A stretch of 6,393 nucleotides of DNA from an uncultured Collinsella sp. (GTDB taxonomy: Bacteria > Actinomycetota > Coriobacteriia > Coriobacteriales > Coriobacteriaceae), in NCBI GenBank assembly GCA_900550735.1, contig URTD01000115.1:1-6393 (forward strand). Reading direction: 5' to 3'. Numbering within the stretch: the first letter of the stretch is position 1; the number at the start of each line of letters is the position of its first letter. The position numbers and the translations under genes were made by a program. Below the pieces are notes generated by a model that was given only the letters and a program-made list of their open reading frames with translations, did no database searches and was not told the DNA's origin. This document shows positions 1 through 4,786 of this stretch, one piece after another.

Positions 1-352
1 CGGGGCGCTGAATCTGTCGGATATTTTTTTCCGCTTTGGAACGGGCAATCATCACTTCCCGGCCGCAGCCGTTGCAGCATCGCGGCCATGCCGCCAGGCG
101 CGGGCAGGCCGCCGACAGGTCGGCGGAGGCGTCCACGCGCTCGCCGCGCCTGGCCTTCGGCGCCGTCACGAACCTGTGCGACGCCACCTCGGCGCTCACC
201 GTCGAGGGCGACCTGCCCAGCTCCCTCGCGATCTCCCTGCACGATGCCCTGCGCTCCAGCATCCTCTGGACCGTGTCCCGCTCGTGCCTCGTGAGCCTTC
301 CGTAGGCCCTCGGGACCGCCCTCGCGGAGCCCCTTTTCTTCTTTCCGGACAT
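1..352 (-). CDS. IS30-family transposase, N-terminal part (runs off the window edge)
   Basis: The minus strand is open from an ATG at 352 to the left edge, giving 117 residues. A clear ribosome binding site (GGAGGA) lies just upstream of the ATG. After a basic start, residues 19-58 form a helix-turn-helix of the IS30 type: LTRHERDTVQRMLERRAS, then CREIARELGRSPSTVSAEV. In this family the segment directs binding to the element's terminal repeats. A Cys-rich CCNGCG follows at residues 92-97, as in IS30 transposases of Coriobacteriia (from memory). The DDE catalytic domain would lie beyond the edge. After residue 98 the protein no longer looks like the family, and base composition drops from about three-quarters GC to about 52% GC over bases 1-60. 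The element may therefore be broken near 62-66 and be a remnant. Family assignment is fairly sure; intactness is not. Confidence 0.72.
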   Translation of the reverse strand, partial: MSGKKKRGSARAVPRAYGRLTRHERDTVQRMLERRASCREIARELGRSPSTVSAEVASHRFVTAPKARRGERVDASADLSAACPRLAAWPRCCNGCGREVMIARSKAEKNIRQIQRP

Positions 353-372
353 GCCGTCCTCCGATCTCCCGG

Positions 373-389
373 GGCCGGCCGATCCGGCC
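373..389. repeat. Short GC-rich inverted repeat upstream of the transposase
   Basis: GGCCGG (373-378) and CCGGCC (384-389) flank a 5-base loop, CCGAT. The repeat lies between the transposase ribosome binding site and the 38-bp palindrome. In the transposase mRNA it would form a small leader hairpin. IS elements often carry such a structure to limit read-through expression from outside promoters; that role here is inference. Confidence 0.4.
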
Positions 390-404
390 CTCAGGGTATC
401 GGGT

Positions 405-442
405 TCCCACATTCATCCGCACATGTGCGGATGAATGTGGGA
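405..442. repeat. 38-bp perfect palindrome without spacer
   Basis: The left arm TCCCACATTCATCCGCACA (405-423) is followed directly by its exact reverse complement (424-442), with the centre at ACA|TGT. Pairing stops at 404/443. It sits 53 bases upstream of the transposase start. IS30-family elements are known to prefer palindromic targets and to form end-to-end IS junctions, so it may be a target site or two abutted terminal repeats. A bidirectional transcription block is another possibility. The symmetry is seen directly; the role is inferred. Confidence 0.85.
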
Positions 443-468
443 GGTGTTCGGATAAAGTCGATAATCAA

Positions 469-501
469 GGCTGGCGGGCCGACATCTACCGTTCGCCAGC
501 C
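469..501. repeat. Inverted repeat upstream of the bgl promoter
   Basis: GGCTGGCG (469-476) and CGCCAGCC (494-501) form an 8-bp perfect stem around a 17-base loop. It lies just upstream of the -10 box, over the region where a -35 box would be expected. No T-run follows on either strand, so a terminator is unlikely. It could be a DNA-level regulatory site or the boundary of the neighbouring IS element; nothing in the sequence decides this. Confidence 0.4.
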
Positions 502-528
502 CGATGGTCCCCGGGGCGGGGAGAGCGC

Positions 529-534
529 TATAAT
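529..534 (+). promoter_or_regulatory. -10 box of the bgl operon promoter
   Basis: A perfect TATAAT places the likely transcription start near 541, directly before the first antiterminator element at about 545. No good -35 hexamer is visible at the expected distance (around 505-511), and there is no extended TG motif. The promoter is therefore either weak or helped by an activator. The placement fits known bgl/lic leaders, where the antiterminator RNA lies close to the 5' end of the transcript. Confidence 0.6.
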
Positions 535-544
535 GCATTCTGCA

Positions 545-582
545 TCTTGGATTGTTACTCCTGTGTGGAGGCATGCCCAAGA
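545..582 (+). promoter_or_regulatory. RAT1: ribonucleic antiterminator for the BglG-family protein
   Basis: The 5' half GGATTGTTAC (549-558) is identical to the classic bgl/lic RAT. The 3' half is GGCATGCCC (570-578), where the canonical form ends GGCAAAACC. Between them TCC (559-561) pairs with GGA (567-569) across a short loop, giving the apical hairpin. The base is lengthened by TCTTGG (545-550) pairing with CCAAGA (577-582). In this family a dimeric CAT domain binds such a hairpin and prevents an overlapping terminator from folding. Here the only terminator with a T-run lies further downstream, at 608-652. Confidence 0.85.
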
Positions 583-593
583 GCAATACAACA

Positions 594-618
594 CGGATTG
601 TTACGTAAGGCATGACCG
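594..618 (+). promoter_or_regulatory. RAT2: compact second antiterminator overlapping the terminator
   Basis: GGATTGTTAC (595-604) repeats the RAT1 5' half exactly. The 3' half GGCATGACC (609-617) is nearly the same as in RAT1 and identical to that of the third element at 1536-1544. Only four bases (GTAA) separate the halves, so the normal apical hairpin is missing. CGG (594-596) can pair with CCG (616-618) at the base. The 3' half is also the 5' arm of the terminator, which is the mutually exclusive layout expected for a bgl-type attenuator. The short centre makes protein binding uncertain. Confidence 0.7.
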
Positions 619-652
619 CAATAGCACTGCTATTGGCTATCATGCCTTTTTC
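608..652 (+). terminator. Intrinsic terminator in the bgl leader (attenuator)
   Basis: AGGCATGA (608-615) pairs with TCATGCCT (640-647), and CAATAGC (619-625) pairs with GCTATTG (629-635) around an ACT loop. The stem is followed by TTTTTCT. It lies 29 bases before the antiterminator gene start, so the regulator controls its own transcription as well as the PTS and glucosidase genes. The 5' arm overlaps RAT2, so antiterminator and terminator folds exclude each other. Confidence 0.88.
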
Positions 653-680
653 TGTGAGTGTTCTTGAAAGGAGGTTCACC

Positions 681-1520
681 ATGCTTGCAATTAAAAAGCT
701 TAACAACAACGCGGTTCTTTGCCGTGACGGACAGGGGCGAGATGTCATCGCCATGGGCAGGGGCGTCGGTTTCGGCGGAGATTTTCCTCGAGAGCTCCCT
801 CTTTCTAAAATCGAGCATACGTTTTACGACATTGATCCTAAAGGACAAGATGTCATGAGGGATCTTCCCTCGGATATCGTGATGTTTGCGGCGAAAGTTA
901 TGGACATCGTTGCCAACGAACTGCCCTACGACCTCTCGACCAATGCGACGCTGTTCATGGCTGATCACCTGTCGTTTGCCGTTGCGCGAGCCCAAAAGGG
1001 GGTCCGCATCGCGATGCCTCTTGCCTATGAAGTGCGGGAGACGTATCCGAAGGAATACAAGGCTGCCCAGTTTATCGTCATGCGACTCGAGAAGGAGCTC
1101 GGAGAGCGGCTTCCCAAGGATGAGATTGCCAGCATTGCCATGAATCTCGTCAATGCGCGGGTTGTTCAGGCCATCGAGACCGCGAGCAAACCCACCAAGC
1201 AGTTTGACGATATGCTAGAAGATGTCACTGAGATCGTCGAGAGTGATTTTCGCATCATCGTTGACCGCGATTCCTACGATTTCACTCGCTATGCCACGCA
1301 TCTGCGGCACCTGTTCAAGCGCATTCAAGCCGGCGAGTCGCTGAACAGCGCCAACATGCAGATGTACAAGAACTTTCGTGAGGAGTTTCCGCAGTTGGCA
1401 GAGTGCGTGAAGCATATCGGTTCCTATTGTCGTGAAACGTGGGACGCCACGCTCTCCGAGGAGGAGGAACTCTATCTGATGATCCATCTCAACCGGATCA
1501 TCTCCAAAAAAGGATTGTAA
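681..1520 (+). CDS. bglG: BglG/LicT-family transcriptional antiterminator
   Basis: This 279-residue protein has the full family layout: an RNA-binding CAT domain (about 1-58, with LNNNAVLCRDGQGRDVIAMG and GVGFG) and two PTS-regulated PRD domains (about 65-170 and 175-279). Without PTS substrate such proteins are inactivated by phosphorylation from the enzyme II. With substrate they dimerise, bind RAT RNA and prevent termination. The regulatory histidines are visible as H96 (DHLSFA) in PRD1 and H207 (THLRHL) and H269 (IHLNRI) in PRD2. The second PRD1 histidine, expected in a motif like IALHIVNA, is Asn155 here (IAMNLVNA). The start at 681 is chosen for its strong AAAGGAGG (667-674). An upstream in-frame start at 612 lies inside the terminator and is rejected. 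The RAT and terminator in its own leader, and the PTS gene 70 bases downstream, support a role in beta-glucoside control. Confidence 0.95.
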   Translation: MLAIKKLNNNAVLCRDGQGRDVIAMGRGVGFGGDFPRELPLSKIEHTFYDIDPKGQDVMRDLPSDIVMFAAKVMDIVANELPYDLSTNATLFMADHLSFAVARAQKGVRIAMPLAYEVRETYPKEYKAAQFIVMRLEKELGERLPKDEIASIAMNLVNARVVQAIETASKPTKQFDDMLEDVTEIVESDFRIIVDRDSYDFTRYATHLRHLFKRIQAGESLNSANMQMYKNFREEFPQLAECVKHIGSYCRETWDATLSEEEELYLMIHLNRIISKKGL

Positions 1521-1547
1521 CCCGTAGCCATTCGGGGCATGACCTTT
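1509..1547 (+). promoter_or_regulatory. RAT3: antiterminator-like RNA element across the bglG stop codon
   Basis: GGATTGTAAC (1512-1521) differs from the RAT1 5' half by one base, and GGCATGACC (1536-1544) is identical to the RAT2 3' half. CCG (1522-1524) pairs with CGG (1533-1535) to make the apical hairpin. At the base AAAGG (1509-1513) pairs with CCTTT (1543-1547). The bglG stop codon TAA (1518-1520) lies inside it. No terminator with a T-run follows. Instead CCTTTGC (1543-1549) is the exact complement of GCAAAGG (1576-1582) at the next gene's ribosome binding site. The resemblance is seen directly; function is inferred. Confidence 0.65.
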
Positions 1548-1577
1548 GCCGATTCGAACAGTAAGCCAAGATTGTGC

Positions 1578-1584
1578 AAAGGAG
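1578..1584 (+). promoter_or_regulatory. Ribosome binding site of the PTS gene, able to be sequestered
   Basis: AAAGGAG lies 6 bases before the ATG at 1591 and only 3 before an adjoining ATG at 1588, which favours 1591 as the start. GCAAAGG (1576-1582) can pair with CCTTTGC (1543-1549), a 7-bp stem that would hide this site. The partner strand is shared with the base of the antiterminator-like element at 1509-1547. Confidence 0.6.
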
Positions 1585-1590
1585 CCAATG

Positions 1591-3039
1591 ATGGCAAATT
1601 ACAAAAAGGTGGCAGAGCAGATTCTCTCCACTGTGGGCGGGGCGGAAAACGTGGCTTCGGTTACGCATTGCATGACGCGCCTGCGCTTCAACCTCAAGGA
1701 TGAAAGCCTCTCGAATGATGAGAAGCTTGAGGACATCTCGTCTATCATCAGCGTCGTGCACGCCGGAGGGCAGGTGCAGCTGGTGGTCGGGCCCACGGTC
1801 GACAAGGTCTACGACGAGGTTTGTAAGCAGGGCGGATTCGAGGTCACGGTATCGATTGACGAGGAACTCGATGGCCCTCAGCTTAGCTGGAAGGAGCGCT
1901 TGGCGCCCAAGCACCTCTTCAATCAGCTGCTCGATGCCGTGAGCGGCGCTATCACCCCGATCCTTCCGATCTTTTGTGTCGCCGGTATCTTCAAGATGCT
2001 CGTTATTCTGTTTGGGCCCGAAGGCGCCGGTTTTATGTCCGAAACGAGCGACCTGTATCGGATCCTTTCCCTGGTGGGCGATGCGGCGTATTACTACTTC
2101 CCGGTGTTTGCCGCCTATAGCTCGGCTAAGAAGTTCAAAACGAGTCCTGTGCTGGCACTGCTCATCGCTGTTGTGATGATTTATCCCGACATGCTCGTTA
2201 TTGTTGAGGACGGAAAGCCTTTCAGCGTCTTCGGCATCCCCATGCAGCTCGTCAACTACACCCAGGCTGTTCTTCCGGTCATCTTGATCACCTGGGCCCA
2301 GTCCTATGTTGAGCGCTTCTTTAAGAAGATCTCGCCTGATATGTTGCGCATTCTGATCGTACCCGTGGGTACGGTGCTCGTGATGTTGCCGGTCGCGCTG
2401 TGCCTCTGCGGCCCTGCCGTCCAATTTGTCATGGGCCTTGTGGCCGATTTCATCATTTGGCTCGCCTCTGTTGCCGGTCCCGCTGCGACCGCGGTTATCG
2501 GCGCATTCTGGAATCTGATCATCGCCACCGGCATGCACGTGCCGATCTATACCGCCATATTGCCCGCCGCGCTCCAGAACGGTTACGACGCCATCTTATA
2601 CCCCGGCACCGCGGTTGTAGCCTACACCACGCTTGCCATCGCGCTCGCCTATGGCCTGCGCACTAAGGACAAGGAGAGTCGAGCCACGGGCTGGAACTTG
2701 TTCATCACCTATGCCTTCGGTCGCGTGAGTGAGCCCATCATCTACGGCATCCTGTTTCGCGACAAGAAGGCTCTTGCCTGGAACATGATTGGTGGTGCTG
2801 TCGGTGGTCTGCTGGTAAGCCTTCTTCATGCCAACGTCTATATCTTCACTGGCGTTGGTTTCCCATGGATGAACGTGCTCATGTTTGCTCAGGATATCAT
2901 CCCTGGCACCATCGGGTGTCTTGCTGGCGGTGCCGTGACGTTTGCGTTGGCGATGATTTTTGGATTTGAAGGACAGGAGAAGATGCCGTTGAAGTCCAAG
3001 AGCGGCGATTCTGAGGCCGTTGAATCCGTCGAGGCATAA
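1591..3039 (+). CDS. PTS beta-glucoside-type transporter, enzyme IIBC (no IIA domain)
   Basis: This 482-residue protein is a glucose-superfamily PTS permease of the beta-glucoside type. The IIB domain (about 1-85) has the phosphorylation cysteine C27 in VTHCMTRLRF. The IIC domain (about 105-460) is very hydrophobic, with about ten membrane segments. It shows the expected core motifs: DAVSGAITPILPIF near 115-128, TGMHVPIY near 313-320 with H316, and GRVSEPIIYG at 377-386 with E381 (usually closer to GITEPAIYG). It carries out import with phosphorylation of a beta-glucoside at the membrane. The protein ends in a short charged tail where BglF-type enzymes carry a IIA domain of about 150 residues, so IIA must come from another gene. 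The length matches the AscF type (IIBC). The substrate is probably cellobiose, arbutin or salicin, inferred from the adjoining GH1 enzyme; the sequence alone does not fix it. Confidence 0.93.
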   Translation: MANYKKVAEQILSTVGGAENVASVTHCMTRLRFNLKDESLSNDEKLEDISSIISVVHAGGQVQLVVGPTVDKVYDEVCKQGGFEVTVSIDEELDGPQLSWKERLAPKHLFNQLLDAVSGAITPILPIFCVAGIFKMLVILFGPEGAGFMSETSDLYRILSLVGDAAYYYFPVFAAYSSAKKFKTSPVLALLIAVVMIYPDMLVIVEDGKPFSVFGIPMQLVNYTQAVLPVILITWAQSYVERFFKKISPDMLRILIVPVGTVLVMLPVALCLCGPAVQFVMGLVADFIIWLASVAGPAATAVIGAFWNLIIATGMHVPIYTAILPAALQNGYDAILYPGTAVVAYTTLAIALAYGLRTKDKESRATGWNLFITYAFGRVSEPIIYGILFRDKKALAWNMIGGAVGGLLVSLLHANVYIFTGVGFPWMNVLMFAQDIIPGTIGCLAGGAVTFALAMIFGFEGQEKMPLKSKSGDSEAVESVEA

Positions 3040-3066
3040 GAGGCTACTACACAAATATGCTCCCCA

Positions 3067-3140
3067 GCCGTTGCGCGGTCCGACCCCTTGGCCGCGCAAC
3101 GGTACTGTGCTGTTGCGCGGCACTTGCCGAGTCCGTTGCG
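3067..3140 (+). repeat. Four-arm inverted repeat cluster between the PTS and glucosidase genes
   Basis: Arm A CCGTTGCGCGG (3068-3078) pairs perfectly with arm B CCGCGCAACGG (3092-3102). Arm B, extended to 3091-3102, also pairs with arm C (3110-3121) over 12 positions with one G-U pair. A further partial copy, CCGTTGCG (3133-3140), matches the start of arm A. A:B and B:C exclude each other. No T-run follows, so these are not simple terminators. They may set the ratio of the two operon products by pausing or by RNA processing, or they may be a mobile palindromic repeat. The pairing is seen; the role is inferred. Confidence 0.7.
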
Positions 3141-3185
3141 TTCGACAGTGTGGGCCGGGAATTTGATAGAAAGGACGACACCATA

Positions 3186-4604
3186 ATGTTTAGAGAAGAT
3201 TTTTTATGGGGCGGGGCTCTGGCTGCAAACCAGTGCGAGGGAGGATGGAACGAAGGCGGTCGCGGTTTAGCCAATTCCGACATGCTGCCGTTTGGCGATC
3301 AACGCATGGACGTCATGCGGGGAGACCTTGATCCGCGTGCGTTGGCACCCGACAGCTTCTATCCCGCTCGCAAGGGCATTGATTTTTACCATAGGTACAA
3401 GCAGGATATTGAACTGTTTGCCCAGATGGGTTTTAAATGCCTGCGCTTATCAATCGCCTGGAGCCGCATTTTTCCCAAAGGAGACGAAGCCGAGCCCAAT
3501 GAAGAAGGCCTTGCCTTTTACGAGGATGTTTTTAGGACGTGTCGCGCGCATGACATTGAGCCTTTGGTGACGCTCAACCACTATGATGTCCCCATGCATC
3601 TCGTCGATGCGTATGGCGGATGGCGCGATCGCAGGTTGGTCGACCTGTTCGAGCGATATTCGCGTACCGTGTTCGAGCGCTATCGGGGATTGGTCAATTA
3701 TTGGCTGACCTTTAACGAGATCAACATCATGACGCAGGCGTGCTTTATGGCGGCGGGGATCATCTTCGAGCAAGGGGAGAATCGCTATGCAACGGTTCAC
3801 ACGGCCGTGCACCATGTATTGGTTGCGAGCGCCCGTGCGGTCGGGGCGTGTCATGAACTGTGCCCTGGGGCGAAGATCGGTTGCATGCTCAACGCAGGTG
3901 TCTTCTATCCGGCTACATGTGATCCGGACGATGTGCTGGCTGCGCAGGCTGAGAATCGCAGCCATTACATGTTTACCGACGTCCAGGTGCGCGGTGCGTA
4001 CCCGAGCTATGTTCTCAAGGAATACGCCCGCCATGGTTTTGAGGTGCCCTATCGGGATGATGACCGCGAAGTACTGGCTGCAAACCTGGTCGATTTCGTC
4101 TCGTTTTCGTATTACTCGACGCGCGTCGCAAAAGCGCATGCGGAAGGTCAGTTCGATTCGAACCTTCTTCGCTCGGCGCCTAATCCGTATCTAAAACAGG
4201 AGCCTTGGGGGAGGTTTATCGACCCCAAAGGGCTGCGCGTCACCATGAATGAAATCTGGGATCGCTATCAAAAGCCGCTGTTCATCGTCGAAAACGGTTT
4301 GGGTGCTCCTGATGTGCCGGAAGATTCGGGTGAAATAGAAGACGACTATCGAGTTGAATACCTGCGGGCCCACATCGAGGCGATGAGGGAGACCGTCGAG
4401 CTCGACGGGGTGGAACTCATGGGATATACCTGTTGGGGCCCGATCGATTTGGTTTCGGTCGCCACAGGACAGATGCGTAAGCGCTACGGGTTTATCTATG
4501 TCGATCGAGACGATAGCGGTGCGGGCTCGTTTGAGAGACGTAAAAAGAAAAGCTTCGAATGGTACCGACGCGTAATAGCAAGCAATGGCGAAGACCTTGC
4601 GTAA
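3186..4604 (+). CDS. 6-phospho-beta-glucosidase, glycoside hydrolase family 1
   Basis: This 472-residue cytoplasmic enzyme hydrolyses the 6-phosphorylated beta-glucoside delivered by the neighbouring PTS enzyme. It has the standard GH1 start (FLWGGALAANQCEGGWNEGGRG). The acid/base glutamate is E178 in TFNEIN and the nucleophile is E369 in FIVENGLG. NEIN, and the loop DLVSVATGQMRKRYGFIYVD with S424, K432 and Y434, mark the phospho-sugar-specific branch (BglA/BglB/AscB), since this loop holds the 6-phosphate. The length is normal for the family. The start at 3186 is chosen because AAGGA lies 10 bases upstream and family similarity begins at MFREDF. A longer reading from 3057 would translate the repeat cluster and is rejected. 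It follows the PTS gene by 146 bases on the same strand and probably belongs to the same operon. Confidence 0.95.
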   Translation: MFREDFLWGGALAANQCEGGWNEGGRGLANSDMLPFGDQRMDVMRGDLDPRALAPDSFYPARKGIDFYHRYKQDIELFAQMGFKCLRLSIAWSRIFPKGDEAEPNEEGLAFYEDVFRTCRAHDIEPLVTLNHYDVPMHLVDAYGGWRDRRLVDLFERYSRTVFERYRGLVNYWLTFNEINIMTQACFMAAGIIFEQGENRYATVHTAVHHVLVASARAVGACHELCPGAKIGCMLNAGVFYPATCDPDDVLAAQAENRSHYMFTDVQVRGAYPSYVLKEYARHGFEVPYRDDDREVLAANLVDFVSFSYYSTRVAKAHAEGQFDSNLLRSAPNPYLKQEPWGRFIDPKGLRVTMNEIWDRYQKPLFIVENGLGAPDVPEDSGEIEDDYRVEYLRAHIEAMRETVELDGVELMGYTCWGPIDLVSVATGQMRKRYGFIYVDRDDSGAGSFERRKKKSFEWYRRVIASNGEDLA

Positions 4605-4657
4605 TAACGTTAAGATGGACAAATACGCCCGTTGGGGGAATAGTCGCGCCGCTTCGC

Positions 4658-4684
4658 TTGACAACAGGCTAAACTAGCTATTAA
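4658..4684 (+). promoter_or_regulatory. Promoter of the lacI-type gene
   Basis: A perfect -35 TTGACA (4658-4663) is followed by TATTAA (4679-4684) at a 15-base spacing, or by less canonical hexamers at 16-17 bases. Transcription would start near 4690-4696, over the candidate operator at 4696-4705, as expected for autorepression. The -35 call is strong; the exact -10 is not. Confidence 0.6.
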
Positions 4685-4695
4685 ACATTTACTAT

Positions 4696-4705
4696 TCTGT
4701 TTAGA
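4696..4705 (-). promoter_or_regulatory. Candidate operator O1 at the lacI promoter
   Basis: TCTGTTTAGA is the exact reverse complement of TCTAAACAGA, which occurs at 5968-5977 before the isomerase gene. It lies at the predicted transcription start of the repressor gene, which suggests negative autoregulation. Three other TAAAC cores lie nearby, at 4670-4674, 4682-4686 and (as GTTTA) 4720-4724. Confidence 0.5.
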
Positions 4706-4786
4706 TTGAATTTGCGGTCGTTTAGTTGTCGAGTCACGGGGCGGTCAGGCCACGATGCTCGACCGCGACCGTTACTAGGGGGAACA

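Larger units (their letters stand above)
1..442 (-). mobile_element. End region of an IS30-like insertion sequence, partial
   Basis: The element is inferred from the transposase start at 352 and the long palindrome at 405-442 in its upstream flank, where an IS30-type terminal repeat is expected. The right boundary is a guess: either the palindrome centre (423/424) or its far side. No target duplication can be tested because the other end lies outside the window. Confidence 0.45.

Noticed and set aside
405..442. CRISPR repeat or phage attachment site
   Set aside because: The palindrome is single, there are no spaced copies, and no cas or integrase gene is present.
176..667. 163-codon plus-strand frame across the IS end and the bgl leader
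   Set aside because: It crosses the palindrome, promoter, both RATs and the terminator, and its composition is explained by the antisense transposase.
612..680. N-terminal extension of the antiterminator gene from 612
   Set aside because: It would translate the terminator stem. The ATG at 681 has a strong AAAGGAGG and gives the normal CAT domain start.
1498..2538. 346-codon open frame on the minus strand, antisense to the PTS gene
   Set aside because: It mirrors the membrane protein gene, is very rich in His, Asp and Arg as antisense shadows are, and has no family motif. The plus-strand gene is certain.
3057..3185. N-terminal extension of the glucosidase from 3057
   Set aside because: It would encode the repeat cluster, and GH1 similarity starts at 3186 with its own ribosome binding site.
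3450..4139. 229-codon open frame on the minus strand inside the GH1 gene
   Set aside because: It is antisense to the catalytic domain, has no motif, and lacks a convincing promoter or ribosome binding site.
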